Shown here piece after piece: positions 48,422 to 58,000 of a stretch of 64,000 bases of DNA (position 1 is the first letter of the stretch; the number at the start of each line of letters is the position of its first letter). Source of the stretch: Fidelibacterota bacterium. Lineage in GTDB: Bacteria; Fidelibacterota; Marinisomatia; Marinisomatales; TCS55. The stretch spans positions 62,348-126,347 of the forward strand of contig JAPYRG010000006.1 in NCBI GenBank assembly GCA_029936965.1, written 5' to 3'. A program made the translations under genes and the position numbers. Below the pieces are notes generated by a model, which saw only the letters and a list, made by a program, of their open reading frames with translations, had not been told where the DNA came from and ran no database searches.

Positions 48422-51400
48422 TTATTTAACAAGCAACATCTTCAGGGCCTTACTGTATTCACCAGTCTGAAGATGGTAAAAATAGATACCTGCACTTACA
48501 GATTGACCGCGATGGTTGTGTCCGTTCCAACGAGCAGCATAATAACCCGATTCCATCCTTTCATTTACAAGTGTTATTACTTCACTACCCAAAAGGTCAT
48601 AGACGACTAAGCTAACATGTCCACTTTTTGGCAGGTCATAAATAATATTTGTTGTTGGATTAAATGGATTTGGGAAATTATTATGCAAAGCATAACTATC
48701 CGGGACTGCTTTCAGTGCGACCATTTGTTTACCTCTGCTGATAATTTCCTTTTGATCATCAAATATTGTATAAGTGACTATCACATCGGTGTTACTTCTA
48801 TCCAGTGACTGGGAAATGAAAATCAACTTTTCCATATTTTTCGATCCTAGGTCAGCCCATTCAACCAATATCTGACCTACTTGCTGATCTCGGGCACTGA
48901 GGTAGATCTGTTTCTCACTGGTAATATCGGTGATGGTAGAAAACTGTTTGCTCGCAGGTGGGTAATAAACAATAACCTGTCCTGCCTTAGCGCCCTCAGG
49001 AAGGGAAACCTCCAGTCTTCTGTCTTGCTGATTAATACTTAGTAACAAGCCAATATCTCCACTGCTATTCGAAGGTAATGTAGTAGGAGTCTGGTTAAAC
49101 CAGTGCCACATCCGGGTAAAAGTCATCGCATCCCGCAAATCAAATTTCCCATTTAGCACAGGGATCAGGTGAGGTACTGTTCCACTGACGGGACCAAGTT
49201 CGAAACTTAATATGTTATCGCTCCAAGCCGTAGCAAAATCCGTCAAGTCCATTACATTAATTTGGTTATCGCTGTTATAATCCGCCAACAAGTAAGTATG
49301 TAGAGTTAGGTATTTGTCAGTGGTACTATTATTGGACCAATCCACTATTCCGCTCAAAACAAGATTAATCGTATCTAAAGAAGCAAATGGTTCATCGAAC
49401 TGAAGCAATATGGATGTATCTGTGGATGAGTAAGATGAGCTAATCTGTATACCCTCCGGGTAACCAATGCTACTGCTACTTACCGCACCAATATTGTTCA
49501 AAGGCTGAGACAATTTTAACGTAAGCTGGGTCTGATTTGCTGAATACAATAAATTGGCGTCAGGGTTAATGTTTGTAATGACTGTTTCCTGAGGTATCCC
49601 GATTACTTCATTTGTAAAATCGCTCTCATTTCCAGGCATATCTGTTGCAGTAATGCGCAGATAATACAATGTACCATCCTCGTAACTTGGCATAAAGGCT
49701 TCCACAGTGTTCTGCGTAGAAGTAAATAATAAATCTGTGGGATTATTTTCCGTACCACCATAGATGCTATAGTGCCTTAGGTCCACTTCTGAGTTGGCAG
49801 CCCATTCCAATAAGATCCTACCCGTGGTGAACCAACCCACCAAGTCGAGCGGTGCTATTGGAGCTGTGAGATCAATGAGCACACCATCGCTATTAATAAT
49901 AGCGCCAGTGTTACCTACTGCGTCCACACCTCGAACATGTAGTTCATATGTACTCCCAGCAAACAAATCAAGTCCATAATATGTTATTGTGGTATCTATA
50001 CCTACATTAGTCCAGTTTTCTTCATAGGAAGCATTGGTGACATTATAAAGAGCTGATTCGTGATAAGCCAGACCGGAATATCCATCACTAAACGATTCCC
50101 AATGACCACTAAATGAAACCAGATCATTTTGTAGATCAATATCTGTAGAATCGCTATCGGTAGCTATTGTACCAGCAGGGCCACTATGATCCGCAGTAAT
50201 ACCATTCGTTGTAACTATTTCAGAAATATTTCCCACCAAATCAGTAGCTTTAATAGATATAAAATATGTGGTTTCATCGATGAGAATTAGACCGCCAGCA
50301 TTTATGTTCAAAACTGGGCCTATTTCAGTCCATTCCCGGATATCCAAGTTCCCAGATGTGGTACCTACACCATATTCAAAATATTGAATACCGCTAACCG
50401 TATCAGCAAAATCCGTCCAGGATACTACCAGACTGTCTATGGATCCTGTATAGATCTCATCTTCAGATAAACCATCGATGACTGTGCCCGTAATCGGTCC
50501 ATGCAAATCAACTGTAACGCCATTACTGGAAGATACAAATGATGGATTCCCTGCTAAGTCAAAAGCACGCAAATTAGCAAAATAGATCTGGGAATGGATC
50601 AAGTTCAGACTGTCAATAGTCGCCATTGTATCAGTGGTAGTTGTCCAGGGGATAATATCATCGCCTCCAATGGTTGTGCTGAAAGAATATTCGTAATAGT
50701 CCAATTCGGGCTCTAACGTAGGTGCCCAGTGTGCGACCAGCGAATTCGTGTTGGCCTGGTAATCCAGGTCACCTCCACCCAAAATACCATCCAACGGTAT
50801 ACCAACTGTGGGATCAAATAAATCCACCGTAATACCATTACTAGAAAATGGAACAGATATGTTCCCAACATTATCCGTGACACGTACAGATCCATAGTAG
50901 GTGGTACCATGGTTGAGCACTAATTCTGAATCCACTGATGCAGTATCCATTCCAACGTTAACCCATGGTACAATGTTGCTCTGGCCAGAAACAGTACCAA
51001 TCGCATATTCATAATATTGAATTCCGCTAGTGGAATCCTGAAAACCATTCCAATTTAAATATAAGCGATCATTCGTGATCAACCAAGTTTCGTCAGCAGC
51101 AATTCCATCATTAATCAATCCAGCTTCTGGTGGGGAATGATCCGTAGTAATACCATTACTAGCAACAACCGCAGACACATTATTAACTAAGTCAACCGCC
51201 CGGACAGCCTGATAATAAATGGTGGCATGATCCAGTACCAGTTCGCCAATAGAAATTGTTGTATCTAGTCCATTATTTACCCAAGACAATACATCAATAG
51301 ATAAAGGACTAAGGCCAATGCCATATTCATAATAAGCAATTCCACTGATACCATCACTAAAACCATTCCACGTGGCTGTGAGATTTGTATCGGCCCTAGT

Positions 51401-54400
51401 AAAAGCCAGGTCATCGTTCGTACCATCGATTACTGTACCTGTTGATGGTGATGAAATATCTACTTCTATCCCATCACCAGAAAAAGCAGCAGATATGTTA
51501 CCGGCCTGATCAGTGGCACGGATAGATCCGTAATAGATATCCCGGCCTTCTTCAAGTTCCAGTGAGTCAATGGCAATGCTAGTATTTAAACCCGCCAAGG
51601 CCCAATCAACAATATCCGTAGAGTCCGGCTCTGTACCTACAGCATATTCATAAAAATTGATACCAGATGCCGCATCATTTCCCGCCCAAGATATAATAAA
51701 ACTCGAATCACTACCCTGGTAGTCCCAATCTTCAGTCTGATGACCTTCAATAATAGTAGTAATTACAGCGTTATCCGTATCAATCGTGAAACCATTACTG
51801 CGAGCAATCAGGGAAGCGTTTCCAACACCATCCGCCGCCCGGACACTAGAATGATAGATCACACCATTATTTAAAGAAAGATCATCATGAAAAAATATAT
51901 GATTTGTATCCACGCTGGTCCAATCAACAACCCCTACATCACTGGTTAGTGTACCGATAGCATATTCATAAAATTCAATGCCACTATAGGTGTCTGTAAA
52001 CCCAGACCAGTAGGCGGAAACAGATATGGTATTATTGGTCCATTCGATTTCTGTCTCCCCAGTTATACCATCATATACATTACCTGCAACTGGATTGGTC
52101 TGATCAACGCCAAACCCATCAGAAGCTGCGTAAGGACTTATATTCCCTACCGAATCAATGGCCCGAACATTAAGGTAATAGGTTGCATCCGCTACTAGGA
52201 ATTCGAGCATAATAATAGCTGTATCCAGCGCATTTGAAGTCCAAGGTTGAGACTGGGTACCCCCTGGTGTAACCCCCAACGAATATTGGTATTCTGCTAT
52301 ACCGCTTAATGCATCACTAAAATCGTTAATATTTCCGGTGACCAGGAAGTTATTATTCACCCAATCAATATCAATTCCTGGACCATCGTTTACTGTACCG
52401 ACAACGGGGCCAGTCCGATCAATAATAATACCATCTGTAGTGAATATATCTGATTCATTACCAGCCAAGTCAACCGTTTTCACATTAGCGTAATATGTAA
52501 TACTTTCCTGAAGAGACAGACTGGTAAACGTATAATCGGAACCGCTTCCAACGGCAGTCCAAGAAACAATATCAACTAATCCAGTGTCCGTACCCATAGA
52601 AACACTGTAATCCGATAGTTCACGTGAATCGGAAGCTTCCCAACCAATAATCATGGATGTACTATCCTGTTGGAAATCCTGGTCCTCCGTTGACGAACCA
52701 TCATAAGCAGACGTTATTTCGGGAGGAATATTATCTGTATAAATTCCATTTGAACTGGCGCTACTTGAAACGTTTCCCGCCTGATCGATAGCGCGAATAT
52801 TCACAAAATACTGATTACCGCTTTCAAGAGTCAACGTTGAATTGATTATGGAAGTATCTAGGCCTACTTCTGTCCAAGGGATAGTTTGTGTTCCACCTGC
52901 TACTGTTCCGATAGAATACTCATATGAAGCTAACCCGCTAAGGGCATCACTAAATCCTGTCCAAATGGCCGATATGGCAGTAAGATCATTGGTCCATTCT
53001 TGGTCATCACTATTTAGACCATCGGCAACTGAGCCGATCAATGGCAAGGTTATGTCATAGATAAAACTATCTGAACCGTACGTAGTTTGAACATTACCTG
53101 CATTGTCCGTTGCCCGAGATTGAACTGTATAATTAACAGCATTATTTAAATCAGTAAAATAGTAAGTCCAATTTCCCAACTCATTGGGAGAAAGCCACGT
53201 CTCAGATAGAGTCCAAACTAATCCAGACCAATACGCAAGGTCATTGGAACGCTGCAGGGCGATTTCCATACTGCTAATTCCGGATGTGGCATCGCTAGAC
53301 GTACCAGCGATAGATGACACATCATTCCAGTTCACATCATTATAGTAATCACGTTCAATATTTACTACGGAAACGGGTAAGGTGGAATCAAATATAAAAC
53401 TATCGCTACTATAGGAGGTCTCCAAGTTTGATGATCCATCCGTAGCCCTGGAACGAATAGTATAAGTTTCGGTATCTGTGAGACTATCTGAAGTAATGGT
53501 ATACTGCCAGGTGGCAGTTCCAGAGGCTGTGAGCCATGTACTATCAGCAGACCATCGACTACCTGACCAAAATCTGGATTCAGTGGCACGTTTGATTAGT
53601 ACTTCAACTTTTGAAATACCAGAAAATTCATCTGTAGCAGTCCCTTGGATGGGTTGGTTGGAAAACCAGCCGGATGTATTATAATAATCATTTGCTATGG
53701 ACAAAACTGAATTAGGTTCAGAAATATCATAAATAAAACTGTCACTTCCATATGAGGACTGTACATTACCTACCACATCAGTCCCCCTTGAATGAACTGT
53801 GTAGGTGGCGCCATCAGTCAGATTCGAAGAACTGAGGGTGTAATTCCAAGTGCCTGTTCCACTTAGGCTGATCCATTGTTCTTCAGTTGACCAATCGGAA
53901 CCGGTCCAATAATAACTGTCCGTGCTTTGCTGTATACTGATTTCTACCAGTGTCAACCCTGAATTGGCGTCAGCAGCAGTACCGCTAATGGCCGTAGTTG
54001 CACCCCATTCCGAAGTATTGTACGTCGTACTATCAATAGTAACAATAGAGGTAGGTGCCACTAAATCAATAATGACCCCATTGGCAGTAGCTGCAGAAGA
54101 ATAATTCCCCGCTGCATCCTTCGCTCGGATGGTGGTGTAATATGTTGTCCCGTGAGTCAGGCTTAAATTTGATTGTGTGGTGTAGGTAGTTACATCTCCC
54201 GCGCTCGTCCAAGCAAGTATTTGTGTACCACCGGAAGTAGTTCCAATAGCAATTTCATACCCGCTAATACCGCTCAAGGCATCGCTGAATCCCGTCCAGT
54301 TCGCCGTCAGGGACGTGCTGGAACTAGAATAGGCAATATCTGTCCCGCTGCCATCATTGACCGTTCCTGCTGTGGGTGCTTCTGTATCGATCACCAGCGC

Positions 54401-54973
54401 TTTATTAGCTTTCAGGGAGCTGTTTGCCCCTGGTGCTGGCAAAGTTAAGACACCATCATTAACGAGATTATCCTGGATTTTGGTATTGGAACCTGTTAGC
54501 GCAAGGGCAGTTGTAGAAACATAGGCCAGGTCTGCACTGGAGTGACCACTGGCCACAATATACCTGAAAACCAAGGTTCCTGTACTAGATCCACTCAGAT
54601 AATTTAAGACGGCATCATTAGAACCTGTTTCTAATGTAAGCTGGGGTGTGCCGGTAACCGTAACATTCTCACTGAAAGTAACCGTAATCAGTAATGTATC
54701 GCCGGCGTTATAGGCCCCGTTGCTCGTGGTGGAAGAAACGGATGTCACCAGTGGCTGACCCGTGATGATCGTCCCGTTACCCGTTGCTACAGCTGTTGAG
54801 AAATCCCGTGGAGACTCAGCAGCAAACGTAGATCCCGATTTTACTCGGATCGTGTCCACTCGAATATTGGCTGTATGGGGCAGGTCTAGGCGAGCACCAC
54901 TAGGCAGGGTAATCACATCTTCCTGGGCCATAAGCCAGCTGAAACAAAGTGCAATAGATACAAATTTTTTCAT
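48422..54973 (-). CDS. Giant multi-domain surface protein with Ig/FN3-like repeats, dockerin-like motifs and T9SS sorting domain
   Basis: This 2183-residue protein has a signal peptide ending near residue 16 (FSWLMAQED). A Big-like domain lies at about 75-195. Eleven FN3-like units carry the theme SGI-x-x-YEYAIGT, and three different 105-residue units with DSFIYD and YYN motifs lie at about 309-639. An FN3 unit (YSIYGGTENN) and two dockerin-like Asp/Asn calcium-loop motifs (ADYNSDNQINVMDL, KFDLRDAMTF) follow. The last 85 residues carry NFPNPFNPTTNIIYDLP and GIYFYHLQTG, a T9SS type sorting domain. It is likely a surface adhesin or scaffold. It is less AT-rich than the neighbouring core genes. 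Confidence 0.85.
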   Translation of the reverse strand: MKKFVSIALCFSWLMAQEDVITLPSGARLDLPHTANIRVDTIRVKSGSTFAAESPRDFSTAVATGNGTIITGQPLVTSVSSTTSNGAYNAGDTLLITVTFSENVTVTGTPQLTLETGSNDAVLNYLSGSSTGTLVFRYIVASGHSSADLAYVSTTALALTGSNTKIQDNLVNDGVLTLPAPGANSSLKANKALVIDTEAPTAGTVNDGSGTDIAYSSSSTSLTANWTGFSDALSGISGYEIAIGTTSGGTQILAWTSAGDVTTYTTQSNLSLTHGTTYYTTIRAKDAAGNYSSAATANGVIIDLVAPTSIVTIDSTTYNTSEWGATTAISGTAADANSGLTLVEISIQQSTDSYYWTGSDWSTEEQWISLSGTGTWNYTLSSSNLTDGATYTVHSRGTDVVGNVQSSYGSDSFIYDISEPNSVLSIANDYYNTSGWFSNQPIQGTATDEFSGISKVEVLIKRATESRFWSGSRWSADSTWLTASGTATWQYTITSDSLTDTETYTIRSRATDGSSNLETSYSSDSFIFDSTLPVSVVNIERDYYNDVNWNDVSSIAGTSSDATSGISSMEIALQRSNDLAYWSGLVWTLSETWLSPNELGNWTYYFTDLNNAVNYTVQSRATDNAGNVQTTYGSDSFIYDITLPLIGSVADGLNSDDQEWTNDLTAISAIWTGFSDALSGLASYEYSIGTVAGGTQTIPWTEVGLDTSIINSTLTLESGNQYFVNIRAIDQAGNVSSSASSNGIYTDNIPPEITSAYDGSSTEDQDFQQDSTSMIIGWEASDSRELSDYSVSMGTDTGLVDIVSWTAVGSGSDYTFTSLSLQESITYYANVKTVDLAGNESDIFTTDGIIIDRTGPVVGTVNDGPGIDIDWVNNNFLVTGNINDFSDALSGIAEYQYSLGVTPGGTQSQPWTSNALDTAIIMLEFLVADATYYLNVRAIDSVGNISPYAASDGFGVDQTNPVAGNVYDGITGETEIEWTNNTISVSAYWSGFTDTYSGIEFYEYAIGTLTSDVGVVDWTSVDTNHIFFHDDLSLNNGVIYHSSVRAADGVGNASLIARSNGFTIDTDNAVITTIIEGHQTEDWDYQGSDSSFIISWAGNDAASGINFYEYAVGTEPDSTDIVDWALAGLNTSIAIDSLELEEGRDIYYGSIRATDQAGNISAAFSGDGIEVDISSPSTGTVIDGTNDDLAFTRADTNLTATWNGFSDGISGIAYYEYGIGLSPLSIDVLSWVNNGLDTTISIGELVLDHATIYYQAVRAVDLVNNVSAVVASNGITTDHSPPEAGLINDGIAADETWLITNDRLYLNWNGFQDSTSGIQYYEYAIGTVSGQSNIVPWVNVGMDTASVDSELVLNHGTTYYGSVRVTDNVGNISVPFSSNGITVDLFDPTVGIPLDGILGGGDLDYQANTNSLVAHWAPTLEPELDYYEYSFSTTIGGDDIIPWTTTTDTMATIDSLNLIHSQIYFANLRAFDLAGNPSFVSSSNGVTVDLHGPITGTVIDGLSEDEIYTGSIDSLVVSWTDFADTVSGIQYFEYGVGTTSGNLDIREWTEIGPVLNINAGGLILIDETTYFISIKATDLVGNISEIVTTNGITADHSGPAGTIATDSDSTDIDLQNDLVSFSGHWESFSDGYSGLAYHESALYNVTNASYEENWTNVGIDTTITYYGLDLFAGSTYELHVRGVDAVGNTGAIINSDGVLIDLTAPIAPLDLVGWFTTGRILLEWAANSEVDLRHYSIYGGTENNPTDLLFTSTQNTVEAFMPSYEDGTLYYLRITATDMPGNESDFTNEVIGIPQETVITNINPDANLLYSANQTQLTLKLSQPLNNIGAVSSSSIGYPEGIQISSSYSSTDTSILLQFDEPFASLDTINLVLSGIVDWSNNSTTDKYLTLHTYLLADYNSDNQINVMDLTDFATAWSDNILSFELGPVSGTVPHLIPVLNGKFDLRDAMTFTRMWHWFNQTPTTLPSNSSGDIGLLLSINQQDRRLEVSLPEGAKAGQVIVYYPPASKQFSTITDITSEKQIYLSARDQQVGQILVEWADLGSKNMEKLIFISQSLDRSNTDVIVTYTIFDDQKEIISRGKQMVALKAVPDSYALHNNFPNPFNPTTNIIYDLPKSGHVSLVVYDLLGSEVITLVNERMESGYYAARWNGHNHRGQSVSAGIYFYHLQTGEYSKALKMLLVK
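53055..54050 (-). repeat. Three 105-residue YYN/DSFIYD repeats inside the giant protein
   Basis: Each unit contains YYN (or TYN) and W, a WSG-x-x-W segment, a GTxTWxYTxxS strand and the end DSFIYD or DSFIFD. They differ from the FN3-like units that flank them, so the protein mixes two repeat families. Confidence 0.7.
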
Positions 54974-55013
54974 CTAATTATTTCTGCAATTCATCTGATA
55001 TTTATATAGATTT

Positions 55014-55030
55014 TTTCCATTAGATGGAAA
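55014..55030. other. Hairpin between fibre and giant surface-protein genes
   Basis: TTTCCAT/ATGGAAA with loop TAG sits between the stop of the fibre gene and the start of the giant gene. On the minus strand it is not followed by a U tract, so a terminator is doubtful and the two genes may share a transcript. Confidence 0.4.
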
Positions 55031-58000
55031 CTATTCATCCCCTAATCCAGCAGAAGCTGGTCTTGTCATGCTCATCTTTTTATTTTCCATTCTGAGTTTA
55101 GCAATCTCCTTTTTCTGGGTTTCTAATTCCTCGCTTAGTTCCTGAACAGCCTTCACCAATACCGGTAAAAGCTTCCCATAGGATGCTTCCAGTTTTTCTG
55201 GATTTTCCTCATACACAAGGCCTAACCATTCATTTCCTTCCTCAGCCTGTTGAAGTTCCTGGGCAATAAATCCTCCTTCAGTAATTCCTTTCTTGGCTCC
55301 ATCTCGAGTGTCCCATTCAAACTTGCGCGGACGCAAGGTATTAATAAATCCAAGACCTATAGGAAGGTCTTCAATATTGGTTTTATCTCGTGCATCAGAA
55401 AGTGAAGAAATACTCTGGGTCGCACACCGCAGAGAAGTAATGCTGCTGTTTCCAAGGGTAATCGAATTACTCGTAGAGGTCGTTGCTGCATCTGCTTGAT
55501 AACCAATCATTGTATTGTTAAGTCCTGTACGATGAGCATCACCAGCTCTAAAACCAACAGCAGTGTTGTTATCACCAGTTCTAATTGATTCCAATGCTTC
55601 AGCACCGATAGATGTATTTCCATCATTTGATTGACTACTATATCCATATCCTGCTCTGTAACCCACATGAACATTATTGGTGCCATCGACATTATAATGA
55701 CCCGCATAATACCCAATGCCTACATTATGGTTTGGTGTAGTTTGGTAGCGTAGTGCATAATAACCTAATGCTACATTGTAATCTCCTGTAGTATTGTTAT
55801 ACAAGCTATAAGAACCCAAGGCAGCGTTTTGATATCCTTCCGTGTTATTAGGCATATTATAATATCCAACTGCTGTATTGGTACTTCCTGTGGTATTATT
55901 GTAAAGATTACCATAACCTATGGCTGTGTTACTACCACCACTGATGTTTCTAAACAACGCTTGATATCCAACTGCTGTATTAGTACCTCCGGTCATCGCG
56001 GTACCATCGACCCCTTTCAATGCCTGCCCCCCAATGGCCACATTACTCCAGGGATAGGTTGCATTTTCCATTGACTGATATCCAATACTGATATTATTTC
56101 CCCCAGTGGTTCCATCTTTAAATGCGTCGGTTCCTATTGCAATATTCTTATATCCCTCGGTCAATGAATAAAGGGCATTGGATCCAATGGCTACGTTATC
56201 TGATCCTTCATAGTCCCAACTTGCATCACCAGTATTGCTGAACAAGGCAGAATGTCCCAAGGCCACATTATTATTCCCGACAGTATTAGCGGTTAAGGCA
56301 CTAAAGCCCATAGCTACATTGTTAATTCCAATTGTATTGGCTGTCAAGACACTATGCCCCATTGCTACATTGTTATCTCCCTCTGTATTGGCATCGAGAG
56401 TATGATTACCGATTGCAACATTGTATTCTCCGCCAGCTATACTTCCACCCAAAGCGTTATACCCTATGGCCAGATTGTCATTTTCAGTATCCGCTGCATC
56501 TAGCGCTGCATATCCAATACCAATATTTCTGTCACCGGTGGTATTGGCATAAAGCGCATTATAGCCAAAAGCAGTGTTATTCGTTCCATCTGTATTTGCG
56601 TACATAGCACTGTGCCCAACAGCGACACTATAATCCGCCGTATTACTGAAAAGCGTTCCACGACCGATTGCGATGTTTCTATCACCAGTTTGATTAGTTT
56701 TAAGTGCCTGGTACCCTAAAGCTACATTATCAAATCCCTCCGTATTACTTGTTAACGCATCATATCCTATAGCCGTATTTCTATCTCCATCAGTTATAGC
56801 ATCAAGTGCTGTTTTACCAAAGGCTGCATTATGTTCAGCAGTATTAGTACTGATTGAACTAGAGGGATCATTACCCAGATACAAGGAATTATCCTTATCA
56901 AGAGCATCCGTAAGGTTACCCAATGTAGCACTGACGGAACCCCAGGAAAGAGCACCAGAACCGTTCGTTTTCAAAAACTGTCCGCTGGATCCGTCAGCAG
57001 CTGGCAATGCCCAAATCTTATCAGCGCTTAACGCCGGTGCTTCAAAGCCAACATAGTTAGATCCTTCATAAAAACGGAGTTCATTATTGCTTCCGCCAAC
57101 GCTTAGGTTGCCTGATGTGGTTACTGCTCCGCCATCGGCAATGGTCATAGCTAGATCACCATCCGTATAATCAATCGTAGCTGTTTTAACTGATCCAGAG
57201 AAAGTAGCATCTTGGGCAACTGTAATTCCGCCGCCATCAGCAATCGTGATCGCATCATCACCATCTGTATATTCAATTAAAGGTGTTTGTAAAGAAGTAG
57301 AGGCAACCTGGGTTACAGATCTAATGGAAGTAGCACCGGTAACTACACCGGCATCTACATTAATGGTTCCATCCAGTACAATCGCTGATCCACTGGCAGG
57401 TGTAATATTCACCGCACCCGATGATGTTGCTATTGTTACCACAGCATCGCCAGTAGTAATATCATCTGCTGCGGAGGAAACACCAGATTGTGCATATGTT
57501 TTTAATCTTGAAGCAGTTACTTTTCTATTTGTACCACCGGCCCCATCATCAATAATAAATAAATCGGCATCAACAATAGCAGCACCAATATCTGTACCAC
57601 CATCAATATCCAGAGCTGCCAATCCAACTTTATTAGCTGTACTAATTGTGGCTAATTTTGAATCTCCAATTGCTGCACTTGAATTAATATCCGCATTGAC
57701 AATAACTCCTGAACCAATTGCAGCTGCACCATTTGTACCGACAGATATATCACCGGATATCACAACGGGATTAAAATTCGTTCCATCCCCAATCAATGCT
57801 GCACCGCTTGTATTCGTAGCCATAGTCAAGTCATCACCGGTCACTGTCAAATCACCTACTACGGTTAGCGCACCAGTATTGCCGAGAGTCAACAACGTAG
57901 ACCAGGATTCGCTCTGTTTGCTATCAATGGTCATACTACCACCATTGGCTATTTGCATTCGCCATTTATCGTTATCATCGTCCCCTTCATCGGCGTACAA

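Noticed and set aside
55469..56830. Regular 51-base repeats suggesting a CRISPR array
   Set aside because: Repeats are protein-coding without break, diverged at DNA level, and have no constant repeat/unique spacer structure or cas genes nearby.
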